The notes: generated by a model from the sequence alone, not told the origin. A stretch of DNA of 40,007 bases from Actinomycetota bacterium (GCA_002724355.1 PBOM01000049.1:5209-45215); one strand, 5' to 3'. Positions 28,211 to 38,011 are shown, numbered from the stretch's first letter. Program-made: numbers and translations.

Positions 28211-28668
28211 TGTTCGGCGCTTGCCTTAATACCTTCCAGTGTCGCCTCAATCGTTCCTTGAACGGCGGCCTTACGAGCTGCGAGGCCATCCGTATCGAGC
28301 TTTGCGAGGGAGGGCGGTAGCGCCATAACATCCCAGATCTCGGTTAATTCGGTACCTACGGAGGTTGGAGCTAGGCGGAAGGTCCAGCGAACGAAGGGGC
28401 CGTCATCGGGAGCTGCAACGAATTCAAAACATTCACCGGGATCAGCCACGGTTACCTCAACTGGAACTGACCACTCGAAGGTCTTAATGCGGTTAGTTCC
28501 CAGAAAACGTGAACCGACTTCTCCTGGGGTTCCGTGTGTCCATTCGCCGCCGACATTTTCCGTGCTCCATTCTCCCATGCGCCCGAGGTCGCTCACTAAG
28601 CCATAGACGTCTTGGGGTGAAGCGTTGATAAGTGTTGAGATTTCAAGGTGCATATCGTGAACAGTCAT
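28207..28668 (-). CDS. SRPBCC (polyketide cyclase/START-like) family protein
   Basis: ORF; LEISTLINASPQDVYGLVSDLGRMGEWSTENVGGEWTHGTPGEVGSRFLGTNR...WRFTFRLAP-like region; ATGA overlap with the ACAD gene. Confidence 0.86.
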   Translation of the reverse strand: MTVHDMHLEISTLINASPQDVYGLVSDLGRMGEWSTENVGGEWTHGTPGEVGSRFLGTNRIKTFEWSVPVEVTVADPGECFEFVAAPDDGPFVRWTFRLAPTSVGTELTEIWDVMALPPSLAKLDTDGLAARKAAVQGTIEATLEGIKASAEQ

Positions 28669-28686
28669 GACGAAACGCTAGCGCCC

Positions 28687-30099
28687 TTAAGTGTTCGTTG
28701 CCGCGAAACGGAAGCCGGAATATTTGGGCTGGTCGATTGAGACTTGGTTGACGACGGATTCGCGCAAATATTGGTGCAGGTCCTGCCGGTCCAGGGACAT
28801 CGAGCCGTCTCGTAATGCCTCGACAAGCGACCAACGCAGTTGGTCAAAGGATCCCGGTCGCTGCAGCAAGTCAGCTAGCCGTGCTTCCTCCCTGCGTCGT
28901 AGTTCCGGCCCAATAGCGAGCTCGCGATCGACTATGTCGAGGCTGTTGCCTGCAACACGCGCCAAGAAATTAGTGCGACCAGTTGTCGAGGACATGACCT
29001 CACCGTGGAGAAAGTCCCGGACGCTGGTCAGAAGCTCATCGACGCGCGGCATGTCTGATGGGCGACTTAAGGGTTCTGGTTCGATCAGCTCTACAGCCCC
29101 GGGTATCAGCAAGTTGACGCAATCCACTTGGCACTCTGACGAACGCCTTCCGATAGCAGGGCGCTCAACAGTTGCGTCGGGGCCGTTGCGATACTGATCA
29201 GTCATTCCCAAGCATCCAATCGCCCACCAAAAGCTTCCAAATACTTCCCAAAATTTGAGTGCATCGCGATCAACTGCTTTGCCGCTTTCGTCTTCGTAGC
29301 CAAAAATTAGGTCGTCAATAATTCCGAATCCGCCCACTTCTAGGTCCCGACGGCCGAACCTCCAGGAGTTGGTGCAGATCCATCCCAAATCGCGGATCGG
29401 GTCTCCAATATGTGATGTCTCCCAATCTAAGACCGCCACTAAGCCCTTCTCGTGATCGATCATCAAGTTTCCGTTGCGGAAATCGTTATGCACTAACGCC
29501 ACGTCATGCTGCTCGGGTAAGTGTTGTCTAAGCCACATGCCCGTGAAATCAATCATCGGCTGCGCTGTGTCCCACTCCCTATAGCGCTCCCAGGTTTGTT
29601 CCAGATACTCCTCGGGAGACAGAGTAGGTAAATGGCCCCGCAATCCACTCTGATCAACGTCAATAGCGTGAATCTTGGCCAACTCGCGGCCGCACTGCTC
29701 AGCTAATCGTGGCCTTACTTGTTCCAGCTCCGGTGACCGAACGATACGAGCCCCTAGCGTCTCGCCATCAAGCCATTCCATGATGAAGCCTACGCCTACG
29801 GCATCTTCTGCCTTCAGGTCGTAGTAGACCTCCGGTTCGGCCACCCCATGAGTCCTTGCTGTTCGCATCAGCAACGATTCCGCCGCCAGCCCTATCGCGC
29901 TTACGTTGTCGCGGTCGACCCCACCCGCACCACGCCTCATGCAAAGTCGTTGATCCCCGGCGGCGCTGCGGATGACCAATCGATAGGTCTCCATGCTCGC
30001 GCCACCAGAAAGCCGTTCAACGGCCTCGAGCGCCGTGCATCCTGGGATTTCTCGAAGTACAACTTGCTCTAAAGCCTCGAAAAACTCCGGCTGCGACAT
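28687..30099 (-). CDS. phosphotransferase (aminoglycoside phosphotransferase-like / acyl-CoA-associated kinase) family protein
   Basis: ORF 28687..30189; ATG at 30099 (MSQPEFF) lies beyond the preceding PhyH stop. DVALVHNDFRNGNLMIDHEKGLVAVLDWETSHIGDPIRDLGWICTNSWRFG is the APH catalytic region. Confidence 0.88.
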   Translation of the reverse strand: MSQPEFFEALEQVVLREIPGCTALEAVERLSGGASMETYRLVIRSAAGDQRLCMRRGAGGVDRDNVSAIGLAAESLLMRTARTHGVAEPEVYYDLKAEDAVGVGFIMEWLDGETLGARIVRSPELEQVRPRLAEQCGRELAKIHAIDVDQSGLRGHLPTLSPEEYLEQTWERYREWDTAQPMIDFTGMWLRQHLPEQHDVALVHNDFRNGNLMIDHEKGLVAVLDWETSHIGDPIRDLGWICTNSWRFGRRDLEVGGFGIIDDLIFGYEDESGKAVDRDALKFWEVFGSFWWAIGCLGMTDQYRNGPDATVERPAIGRRSSECQVDCVNLLIPGAVELIEPEPLSRPSDMPRVDELLTSVRDFLHGEVMSSTTGRTNFLARVAGNSLDIVDRELAIGPELRRREEARLADLLQRPGSFDQLRWSLVEALRDGSMSLDRQDLHQYLRESVVNQVSIDQPKYSGFRFAATNT

Positions 30100-30106
30100 C
30101 GGTACT

Positions 30107-31000
30107 TCACTCAGCTTCTTGTTGCGATCCGAAAATAGTGGGGGCACCTGCGCGAGACCAATCTGGTGCACCGAGGATTTCTCGGCCATCCACAGTTATC
30201 CGTTGGTCCGAACTGCCGCCAATGACCGTGCCGCTCAGATGCCCGGTGACGCCATTCGCGCCGATATGCGCAATCGGGAAGGAATTTACTGCCGAGTAAG
30301 TTTGCAGCAGAAGTGGTCTCGGATTCGACGAGTTGTTTGGAACGGATCCGTGAATCATGCAGCAGTTATGAACGGTTACCGATCCTGCAGGTCCGGTCAG
30401 CCACTCCATTTTACTCAAATCGATTCCTGCTACGTCTTGTGGGTTCATCGCCCCGCCCCACTCACCAGAGTCGAGGTACTGGTTATACAGCGGACCTTGG
30501 TGGCTGCCGGGGAGGACTCCCATGGGTCCCATGAGCTCGTCTACGTCAGCCAAATACACGCCAATGGTCAGAGGTGTGAAATCGGTGTGGGGCCAAAACT
30601 GGATGTCTTGGTGCCATTTGATCTCCTCGCCTCCACCAGACCACTTAAAGTTGAGCTTGGAATGGTGATATCGGACCGGACCACCCAAAACGGCACACGC
30701 TAATACGGCTCCTGGACCCTCAAGGGCAAAGGCCCGGAAAGCGTCATGGTTATCGACTGGCGAATTGAGCCGCCGGATTCGGGGGCTCTCAGCGGTGTGT
30801 GACGGTTCGAGGTCGAGCACCCTATTGGAACTCTCAAGGTCACGGCTCAGTTCCACGAACTCGGCTGCCGCCCGCTGGAGTCCACCTAAGATTTCTTCAT
30901 CAACGAAGCCCTCAAGATGAAGGTATCCGCGTTGTTGGTAGTGCTTCAGGTCATCCTCAGAGAGCGGGTTCTGGTCCACAGAAGCAAGTGCCACGACCAA
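30107..31000 (-). CDS. phytanoyl-CoA dioxygenase family protein
   Basis: ORF; YQQRGYLHLEGFVDEEIL...IKWHQDIQFWPHTDFTPLTIGVYLADVDELMGPMGVLPGSHQGPLYNQY...VHNCCMIHGSVPNNSSNPRPLLLQTYSA (HxD...H). Confidence 0.9.
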   Translation of the reverse strand: MVVALASVDQNPLSEDDLKHYQQRGYLHLEGFVDEEILGGLQRAAAEFVELSRDLESSNRVLDLEPSHTAESPRIRRLNSPVDNHDAFRAFALEGPGAVLACAVLGGPVRYHHSKLNFKWSGGGEEIKWHQDIQFWPHTDFTPLTIGVYLADVDELMGPMGVLPGSHQGPLYNQYLDSGEWGGAMNPQDVAGIDLSKMEWLTGPAGSVTVHNCCMIHGSVPNNSSNPRPLLLQTYSAVNSFPIAHIGANGVTGHLSGTVIGGSSDQRITVDGREILGAPDWSRAGAPTIFGSQQEAE

Positions 31001-31060
31001 ATGTTATCTCGGCCATCAATGGTCTGTCCGAATCCCTCTTTCTCCCTTTATGGTTAGGGC

Positions 31061-32356
31061 ATGGCTCAAGAGATAGTCGTCAGTGGTGGCTCCCTGCTGG
31101 ACCTTCAAGGTGAACGACCGGCCGACTTATTGATAGCTGAAGGATGTATCGCCGACATCGGTAGCCCAGGAGCGTTTTTCGGGCGAGGGATCGAAGTCGA
31201 TGCATCGGATGCCTTGGTTATGCCAGGTTTCGTCGACATCCAAGTCCATTTCAGAACTCCAGGAGGTGAAGATAGCGAGGATATAGCTTCAGGTGCCGCA
31301 GGCGCCGCATTGGGAGGCGTCACTGCATGCCTAATGATGCCCAACACGGTACCAACGATTGACAACCCTGAACTTGTGTCGGAAGTTCTTGCTCTGGGCC
31401 GGGACACGCCCTGCGACGTCTACACATCTGCCGCTATCACCGTCGACCGTGCCGGTGAGCGGCTCGTTGATTTTCCTGCGCTCTATGAAGCAGGAGTGCG
31501 CGTATTCACCGATGACGGCACCGTTGTCGATAGCGCCGATTTGATGAAGGGAGCCTTGGAGGCCAGTGCGTCATTTCCAGACGTGGTGATTAGCCAACAC
31601 GCAGAGCACTCAGAAATGGTCGAGGACGGCGTCATCAATCAAGGCGCGGTCGCAGAGCGGTTAGGGCTTAAAGGGAGGCCTTCCGAAGCTGAGGTGGTCA
31701 TTGTTGAACGGGATATTGCTCTCGCGAGACAAACCGGCGGTCGGTATCACGTACTGCATATGTCGACGGCAGCGGCTAGCGACTTGGTGCGAGATGCCAA
31801 GGCAGAGGGCCTTCGCGTAACAGCGGAGGTCACCCCACAACACCTGATCTTGACGGAAGAGGATGTCGAGCGTTTGGGTACGTCCGGCAAAATGAACCCG
31901 CCGTTACGGACCATGATCGACGTCGAAGGCCTCAGAACTGCGTTGCTAGATGGCACGATCGATGCCGTAGCGACCGACCATGCTCCGCATTCGCCCCAAA
32001 GTAAATCGGTCGGATTACCTGAAGCACCCCCAGGCATGTTAGGAGTTGAGACAATGGCGTCGATTGTCTGGGATGAGTTCGTGGCGCGAGGCCTGATGAC
32101 CCCACAAAGATTCGTAAACCTCCTCTCGGTTGCGCCGGCGTCAATAGCCGGGATAACGGCACATGGTGGTCCGTTCACCATTGGTGAGGCAGCAAATATC
32201 GCTGTCTTTGACCCGGGAGAAAGATGGGTGATCGAGCCGGAAAGGTTGCAAAGTAAGAGCCTCAACACTCCTTGGCCGCAAAAAGAAGTACAGGGGCGAG
32301 TCCGACACACCATTTGCAACGGTGCGCTGGTGGTGCACGACGCCACGCTTGTCTGA
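31061..32356 (+). CDS. dihydroorotase-like amidohydrolase
   Basis: ORF; VVSGGSLLDLQGERPADLLIAEG...VMPGFVDIQVHFRTPGGEDSEDIASGAAGAALGGVTACLMMPNTVPTIDN...HMSTAAASDLV...ATDHAPHSPQSK. Confidence 0.88.
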   Translation: MAQEIVVSGGSLLDLQGERPADLLIAEGCIADIGSPGAFFGRGIEVDASDALVMPGFVDIQVHFRTPGGEDSEDIASGAAGAALGGVTACLMMPNTVPTIDNPELVSEVLALGRDTPCDVYTSAAITVDRAGERLVDFPALYEAGVRVFTDDGTVVDSADLMKGALEASASFPDVVISQHAEHSEMVEDGVINQGAVAERLGLKGRPSEAEVVIVERDIALARQTGGRYHVLHMSTAAASDLVRDAKAEGLRVTAEVTPQHLILTEEDVERLGTSGKMNPPLRTMIDVEGLRTALLDGTIDAVATDHAPHSPQSKSVGLPEAPPGMLGVETMASIVWDEFVARGLMTPQRFVNLLSVAPASIAGITAHGGPFTIGEAANIAVFDPGERWVIEPERLQSKSLNTPWPQKEVQGRVRHTICNGALVVHDATLV

Positions 32357-32436
32357 GTCCTTCACAGGAGCAAGGCGTCGGTTTCTCAACCATTCGGCCT
32401 AACTTATGTAGGTGTAGACCAAGAGAGGGTGGCGCC

Positions 32437-33273
32437 GTGCCATTTAGCTTCGCAAATGTTGATGGGCGAGCATGTCTCGTCGAAGATGATTCCTATTTTG
32501 ATTTGGAGCGGATTTCGCAGGGCTCCATAAGCGCGGATCCGATGCAAGCCATTGCGCGCAACACCGAATTCCACGAACTCGCCGCATCGTTGGGCTCGCA
32601 TGAGAGCGACGGGGTCGTCTCCGAGACGAGGTTGCGTGCTCCTGTTCCCAGGCCACGTAACAGCTTTGGCGTCGGACTCAACTATAAGGACCACGCAGAA
32701 GAGTCAAAGATGGACTTGCCAAAGGTGCCCGTGGTCTTTACTAAGTACCCCTCATGCATCGCAGGCCCATACGACGCCGTCCTGTTGCGCGGCGACAGTA
32801 ACGACTACGAGGCTGAGCTGGTCGTGGTGATAGGCCAGACCACGCGCGATGTCGCTTATGATCAGGCATGGTCCCATGTTGCGGGCTTAACGATTGGGCA
32901 AGACGTTTCCGATCGAGCGCTTCAATTGGCAGCCAGGCCAGCTCACTTCGGTCTGGGAAAGTCGCGAGATACTTACGGGCCGACCGGTCCGGTGCTTGTC
33001 TCACCGGATAACTTCGATGACCCAAATGACCTGTCCATAACCTGTGACATCAACGGGGAACGTCGCCAAGATGCCCGAACCAGCAGTCTGATATTCGATG
33101 TGCCTTTTCTAGTCAGCTACCTATCCGAGATTATGACGCTCGAAGCCGGAGACCTTATCTTCACGGGGACCCCCGCCGGAGTGGGCATGCCCGACAAACG
33201 CTTCCTGAAGGCCGGAGACGTAATTCGGACGACAGTAGGTGGGATCGGCGCAATGGAAAACACCTGCCAGTAG
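32437..33273 (+). CDS. fumarylacetoacetate hydrolase (FAH) family protein
   Basis: ORF 32272..33273; in-frame GTG at 32437 starts VPFSFANVDGRACLVEDD. FGVGLNYKDHAEESKMDLPKVPVVFTKYPSCIAGPYD...DYEAELVVVIGQ...LIFTGTPAGVGM. Confidence 0.93.
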   Translation: MPFSFANVDGRACLVEDDSYFDLERISQGSISADPMQAIARNTEFHELAASLGSHESDGVVSETRLRAPVPRPRNSFGVGLNYKDHAEESKMDLPKVPVVFTKYPSCIAGPYDAVLLRGDSNDYEAELVVVIGQTTRDVAYDQAWSHVAGLTIGQDVSDRALQLAARPAHFGLGKSRDTYGPTGPVLVSPDNFDDPNDLSITCDINGERRQDARTSSLIFDVPFLVSYLSEIMTLEAGDLIFTGTPAGVGMPDKRFLKAGDVIRTTVGGIGAMENTCQ

Positions 33274-33288
33274 TTCCTGGCGATGCTT

Positions 33289-34479
33289 TTACCAAGCGCC
33301 CCGTTCTCTAAGGGACTCAAGCTCATCCCAGTCGTATCCGGCCTCAACTAGAACCATCTCGGTGTCTTGCCCAAGTTGGGGAGCTTCGACTCCGTAGCGC
33401 GTTGGAGTATCGGACATTTGAATTGGGCAGCCCACCAAATTCACGGTGCCAAATTGAGGGTGATCGATTTCAACGATGTATCCGTTAGCGAAGGATTGTG
33501 GATCGGCGGCAACTTGATCATGGGAGCGAACTGGCGAAAATCGCTGTTCCTCAGCACTGAGCCGTTCAACCCATTCATCGGTAGTTCTTTGACTGAAAAT
33601 CTCGATGAAATCCTTCCGCATCTCTCGTGCGATGTCTTTAGTCACAAAATAAGAGTTATAGGTCGGATGCTCGACCCACTCCGGGCGCTCAATCGCCCTG
33701 CACATTCCTTCCCACAAGTGCTCAGGGCATCCCGCCATCGCCAGTGCCCCGTCGGAGGTAGGAAACACACCGTAGAGCGCATGCACCAGAGGGTGTCCAC
33801 CGTTAGAGCGGCCCGCCAACTCTCCTGTGAGGAAATAATGAGTATATTCGGGCGCCTGCATCCAAATTTGACCGCCAAGGAGGCTCACGTCTACCCGTTG
33901 ACCTCTACCGGTTCGCTCTCGCGCGTATAGCGCAGCAATTATGCCAGTCTGCAAGTTTTGAGATCCACAATGATCGGCCAGCAGTGAGGCTACGGTCGTT
34001 ACAGGTTCGCCGTCGTTACCAATGCCGGCGATGACGCCGCCGGCCGCTTCCCCAACTATATCGGCACCCTCGCGCAGGGCATCGGGCCCCGTAGGCCCGA
34101 GGAAACTGCCTGCAGCCCAAATTATTCTCGGATTCACGGCTGCGAGGTCTTCATAGCCAAGGCCCCAGCCGTCAAGTGTGCCGGGCTGAAAGTTCGAGAG
34201 AACAACGTCGGACGATTCCACCAGTTTGAGGAACGCCTCGCGTCCAGCATCAGTGCGCAGGTCGAGAGTCACTGATCTCTTACCTCGGTTGCATGCCTCC
34301 CAGAACACTGAGGTGCCGAGTTCCTCGATAACACCAACATGGCGGCCCATATCACCAACGTCGGGAAGTTCAATCTTTAATACCTCAGCTCCAAGATCAT
34401 GCAACATGGCTGCAGCTTGAGGCCCCTGGACCAAAGTCGACAAATCCAAGACCCGTATACCGTCTAACGCTCCCGCCAT
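33289..34479 (-). CDS. CoA-transferase family III (CaiB/BaiF) protein
   Basis: ORF; MAGALDGIRVLDLSTLVQGPQAAAMLHDLGAEVLKIELPDVGD...NRGKRSVTLDLRTDAG...DVVLSNFQPGTLDGWGLGYEDL. Confidence 0.94.
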   Translation of the reverse strand: MAGALDGIRVLDLSTLVQGPQAAAMLHDLGAEVLKIELPDVGDMGRHVGVIEELGTSVFWEACNRGKRSVTLDLRTDAGREAFLKLVESSDVVLSNFQPGTLDGWGLGYEDLAAVNPRIIWAAGSFLGPTGPDALREGADIVGEAAGGVIAGIGNDGEPVTTVASLLADHCGSQNLQTGIIAALYARERTGRGQRVDVSLLGGQIWMQAPEYTHYFLTGELAGRSNGGHPLVHALYGVFPTSDGALAMAGCPEHLWEGMCRAIERPEWVEHPTYNSYFVTKDIAREMRKDFIEIFSQRTTDEWVERLSAEEQRFSPVRSHDQVAADPQSFANGYIVEIDHPQFGTVNLVGCPIQMSDTPTRYGVEAPQLGQDTEMVLVEAGYDWDELESLRERGAW

Positions 34480-34567
34480 TTCAACCCCTTATGAACTAGA
34501 AGATAGGTAACTAAGCGCGGCCGTTATCGAAAACGCTTAGGTCACCGTAGCAACCGAAAGTCTTCAG

Positions 34568-35533
34568 ATGAACCACCTGCGTCCAGAAAGCGATTTGGAT
34601 GTAGTTCTCTTAACTAATCCCGCAGCGAACCGCGGGCGGGCAAGAGTAACGGGATACCAAGTCCAGAGTTATCTAGAACAAGCCGGTCATCGAGTACAGC
34701 ATGAACTCCCGGCCGACGTGTCTATGACCTATTCCATGGTCGCTCAAGCAGTCAAAGATCAAAAGCGGGTAATTGCTGTGGGTGGGGACGGCTTCATTCA
34801 CCATGTCGTTCAGAGCTGTGCGGAAACCGGCGGGACCCTGGGAATTGTCCCTGCAGGAACTGGCAACGACTTCGCCTTTGGGCTGAACTTACCCAAGAGC
34901 ATCGAACAGGCGACGCAAGCAGCCACAGCACCAGCTGAGCCCTGTGACCTTCTCAAATTTGAGTCTGCAACCGGCGAGGTTCGGTATGGCGCGTCAATAG
35001 CCACCTGTGGTTTCTCTGCTGCCGTAAATATTAAGGCGGAATCAATGAAGTGGCCACGGGGTCCACTCAAGTACACCGTGGCAACCTTGATGAAAGTGAT
35101 GCGCCTTCAAAGGTACAAGTTTCAAGTGCGCGTCGACGGAGAACCTATCAACGGCACCTGTCTGATGATTGCAATTGCGAATACCTGTGCCTTTGGGGGT
35201 GGCATGCAGATAGCACCCGAGGCGCGACCCTCATCGGGGTTCGCCGAACTAGTGGTTATCCGAGATACTTCAGCAATAACACTGCTTCGCATGCTCCCCA
35301 AGACCTTCAAAGGCGCGCACGTGCACCATCCTGCAGTTGGGATTATCTCCGGTACTCAATTTGAGATCCAAATGACCCATTCCAACTCTTCACAAAATTG
35401 CCGGCTTCGGGCTGACGGGGAAGACGTGGGTTCTCTCTCACAAACAGTTACGGTTGTGTCTGGAGGACTGCGGGTTGCCGGCCTTTCAGAAGGCCATTCG
35501 CCCGCGAGTGAGGGTAGAGATACCAACGGATGA
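34568..35533 (+). CDS. diacylglycerol kinase-like lipid kinase
   Basis: ORF; VVLLTNPAANRGRARVTGYQVQSYLEQAGH, VIAVGGDGFIHHVVQSCAETGGTLGIVPAGTGNDFAFGLNLP. Confidence 0.9.
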   Translation: MNHLRPESDLDVVLLTNPAANRGRARVTGYQVQSYLEQAGHRVQHELPADVSMTYSMVAQAVKDQKRVIAVGGDGFIHHVVQSCAETGGTLGIVPAGTGNDFAFGLNLPKSIEQATQAATAPAEPCDLLKFESATGEVRYGASIATCGFSAAVNIKAESMKWPRGPLKYTVATLMKVMRLQRYKFQVRVDGEPINGTCLMIAIANTCAFGGGMQIAPEARPSSGFAELVVIRDTSAITLLRMLPKTFKGAHVHHPAVGIISGTQFEIQMTHSNSSQNCRLRADGEDVGSLSQTVTVVSGGLRVAGLSEGHSPASEGRDTNG

Positions 35534-35850
35534 GTAAAGCAGCTGTCGCCTCGATGTCAGAGGCCGAAACAAAGACCTTTAGCGTATCGATGGTCGTTTC
35601 CGGCGTTCGTTGCGGCCTTACGTACGTAATTCTGCCGTTCCTCGCGCCTCTGGTGGGCGTCGGGTCTGGTGTTGGTCCATGGCTTGGTCTCACCCTCGGC
35701 CTTGTAGCGATAGCGGCCAACCTTCTAAGCATCAGTCGCTTCTGGAGTGGTGACCGTAAATGGAAATGGCCTATGACGATAATCAACGTCTCAGTTATCG
35801 TCCTCCTGTTGCTGCTAGTCGTGGGTGACATACGCGAGCTATTGACATGA
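35530..35850 (+). CDS. small integral membrane protein of unknown function
   Basis: 106 aa ORF with ATGA overlap to the lipid kinase; hydrophobic spans LTYVILPFLAPLVGVGSGVGPWLGLTLGLVAIAANLL and TIINVSVIVLLLLLVV. Confidence 0.75.
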   Translation: MSKAAVASMSEAETKTFSVSMVVSGVRCGLTYVILPFLAPLVGVGSGVGPWLGLTLGLVAIAANLLSISRFWSGDRKWKWPMTIINVSVIVLLLLLVVGDIRELLT

Positions 35851-35908
35851 GACAGCGCAGCTCATCAACTAATTACCGTGAGCCGGCAACGGGTCACATG
35901 GTGGCGCT

Positions 35909-37123
35909 GTGCATATAGTTCTCGTCGATTCATCTGAAGATCACTTTGTTGCCGAACTTGAGAGTCTGGGCCATAGCTGTAATTCCCTTTCAGCAACAGA
36001 GCGCGAAGTTCTCGTCGATAACGTCGCCGATGCCGAGGTAATTATCGTCCGTAGCACGGTGATCTCCGCTGATGCTATTGCGGCGGCACCACACCTTGGC
36101 TTGATCGTTCGGGCCGGCGCAGGCACCGACACTATTGACGTCAACGCCGCAAGTGCAGCCGGTATTTATGTGTGTAACGTCCCCGGACAGAACGCTGTCG
36201 CTGTGGCTGAGTTGACGATGGGACTCATGATTGCAATCGATCGTCGGATCCCCGCAGCTAACGCTGATTTCGCTGACGGCGTGTGGGACAAGACCGGTTA
36301 CTCCAATGCACGAGGGCTAAAGGGGCAGGCCCTGGCGATCCTCGGACTTGGAAATATTGGCTTTGAGGTAGCCAGCCGCGCTAAAGGATTCGGCCTTTCC
36401 CTTCACGCCCTACAGGCTTCAGACAGAAGCGCAACCGCAACTCAGAGGATCGACGAGTTGGATATTCAGATCCACGAGACTCAGCGAGAGCTTCTGGGCG
36501 CTGCGGACATCGTGACCATTCACCTGCCTCTCAACCCTGACACGCAGAACCTCGTCAACACCGATTTCCTAAGCCTTATGCAGCCTGGAGCGATGTTGAT
36601 CAATACCTCTCGAGGAGCTCTTGTAAACGAACAGGACCTCCTGAAAGCGATGAACGAGCGTGGTATCCGTGTTGGCTTAGACGTCTATACATCGGAGCCC
36701 AAAAGTGGCACCGCGCAATGGACATCGCCCTTTAGTGGTCACACTAATTTTGTGGGAACCCACCACATTGGAGCCTCGACCGCCCAAGCTCAGAATGCAA
36801 TAGAAAATGGTGTTTTGCAGACCATTAAAGAATACGAACTTGGCCTTCCTCCCAACTGCGTCAACATCGCTAGCCGGCCGTTAGGGGAGTGCGCCTTAGC
36901 TGTACGCCATCGCGACGAGGTCGGCGTCCTGGCAGGGGTCCTCGCTTGTCTACGCAGCGCCGGCATCAACGTGCAGCAAATGCGCAACGAAATTTTTGAC
37001 GGTTCCGGAACATCGGCCGCCATGGCTACCATTCGAGTCTCGCAAACACCTACGGCTTCGACTCTAGAGACCCTAGAGAACCTCGATCACGTCCTGCGCA
37101 TAGATGTGTTGGGCGCCGAATAA
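35909..37123 (+). CDS. D-3-phosphoglycerate dehydrogenase-like 2-hydroxyacid dehydrogenase with C-terminal ACT-like domain
   Basis: ORF, GTG start; LIVRAGAGTDTIDVNAASAAGIYVCNVPGQNAVAVAELTMGLM, LAILGLGNIGFEVASRAKGFG, LINTSRGALVNEQDL, THHIGASTAQAQ; C-terminal VGVLAGVLACLRSAGINVQQMRNEIFDG. Confidence 0.9.
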   Translation: MHIVLVDSSEDHFVAELESLGHSCNSLSATEREVLVDNVADAEVIIVRSTVISADAIAAAPHLGLIVRAGAGTDTIDVNAASAAGIYVCNVPGQNAVAVAELTMGLMIAIDRRIPAANADFADGVWDKTGYSNARGLKGQALAILGLGNIGFEVASRAKGFGLSLHALQASDRSATATQRIDELDIQIHETQRELLGAADIVTIHLPLNPDTQNLVNTDFLSLMQPGAMLINTSRGALVNEQDLLKAMNERGIRVGLDVYTSEPKSGTAQWTSPFSGHTNFVGTHHIGASTAQAQNAIENGVLQTIKEYELGLPPNCVNIASRPLGECALAVRHRDEVGVLAGVLACLRSAGINVQQMRNEIFDGSGTSAAMATIRVSQTPTASTLETLENLDHVLRIDVLGAE

Positions 37124-37141
37124 TTTGCACCACTTCTAGCC

Positions 37142-38011
37142 TCAGGCCCGGGCGATAGCCCGTTCTCGCCACACAACGGTGCTCTGCACTTGATTAAACG
37201 TAAAGATATGCAGTCCTTCAACTCCGAGCGCCTTAAGGTCCGAATTGAGAGGCCTTAGGAGTTTGTCTGGGTCGTAGCCACCTGGGGCAAACATCCGAGT
37301 TAAGGTAGCTCGATTTTTCTTTAGGAAGCGCAGGGAGGCTCCAACGCCAAGCCTTGCACCGACCGACAACAACTTCGCCCGCTCAACCGCGCCCGGAATA
37401 CCTAAATGAACTGGTAAGCCAAAACCCTGGCTCCGTTCGTCAGTCAACCAACTACGAATGGTGTTCGGGTCAAAACACATTTGGGTGGCGGCGTGTCCTT
37501 CGATGCCACTGAGGGTTAGAAGCGCTTCCTTCTTGTGGAGACTTTCAGAGAGGACTTGTGAGTCGATGAAAGAGTGCCCGTCAGGGTAGGCGGTGACCCC
37601 AATGTGGGTCAGTCCATGATCCAACTCGAGAATCGTTTCAAGCGCCTGTATCGAATCGGTAAACGGTCCGAATGGATCCGGCGCGTCACCGCCGACAAGA
37701 AAAATCTCGGACGCCCCGATATCAGGCAACTGTTCAATTAATGAACGAAGTTGGTCTCGGCTCTTGATCATTCGGGCAGCTAAATGAGGAACTGGTTTCA
37801 TCCCCAATTGGCACAACTCACGGCTCAGCGACCACGTGTCCTCAAGGGTCTTCGCAGGAGACGCAGTCACGGACACCTCAGTATCGGTGGGCAGAAAGGG
37901 AAGTTGAGATGAAAGATTCTTTAGCGGGATGACCTCAAAGCGTGCTCGCTCTAGTAGTGCACGGCGGTGGACCTTGTCACCCGGCACTTCCTTACCTCGG
38001 AAAATCGACAT
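37142..38011 (-). CDS. methylenetetrahydrofolate reductase-like (MetF family) protein
   Basis: ORF; FLPTDTEVSVTASPAKTLEDTWSLSRELCQLGMKPVPHLAARMIKSRDQLRSLIEQLPDIGASEIFLVGGDAPDPFGPF...GVTAYPDGHSFID...ATQMCFDPNTIRSWL. Confidence 0.85.
   Translation of the reverse strand: MSIFRGKEVPGDKVHRRALLERARFEVIPLKNLSSQLPFLPTDTEVSVTASPAKTLEDTWSLSRELCQLGMKPVPHLAARMIKSRDQLRSLIEQLPDIGASEIFLVGGDAPDPFGPFTDSIQALETILELDHGLTHIGVTAYPDGHSFIDSQVLSESLHKKEALLTLSGIEGHAATQMCFDPNTIRSWLTDERSQGFGLPVHLGIPGAVERAKLLSVGARLGVGASLRFLKKNRATLTRMFAPGGYDPDKLLRPLNSDLKALGVEGLHIFTFNQVQSTVVWRERAIARA

Noticed and set aside
28691-29197. 168-aa plus-strand ORF
   Set aside because: Antisense shadow of the phosphotransferase-family gene.
31747-32346. 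199-aa minus-strand ORF
   Set aside because: Antisense to the clearly conserved dihydroorotase-like gene; low-quality Ser/Pro/Arg-rich translation with no recognisable domain.
33367-33930. 187-aa plus-strand ORF
   Set aside because: Antisense to the CaiB/BaiF gene 33289..34479; no recognisable domain.
34796-34860. Lipid kinase with GGDGF instead of GGDGT
   Set aside because: Variation at this residue is common in actinobacterial-type diacylglycerol kinase homologs; not informative alone.
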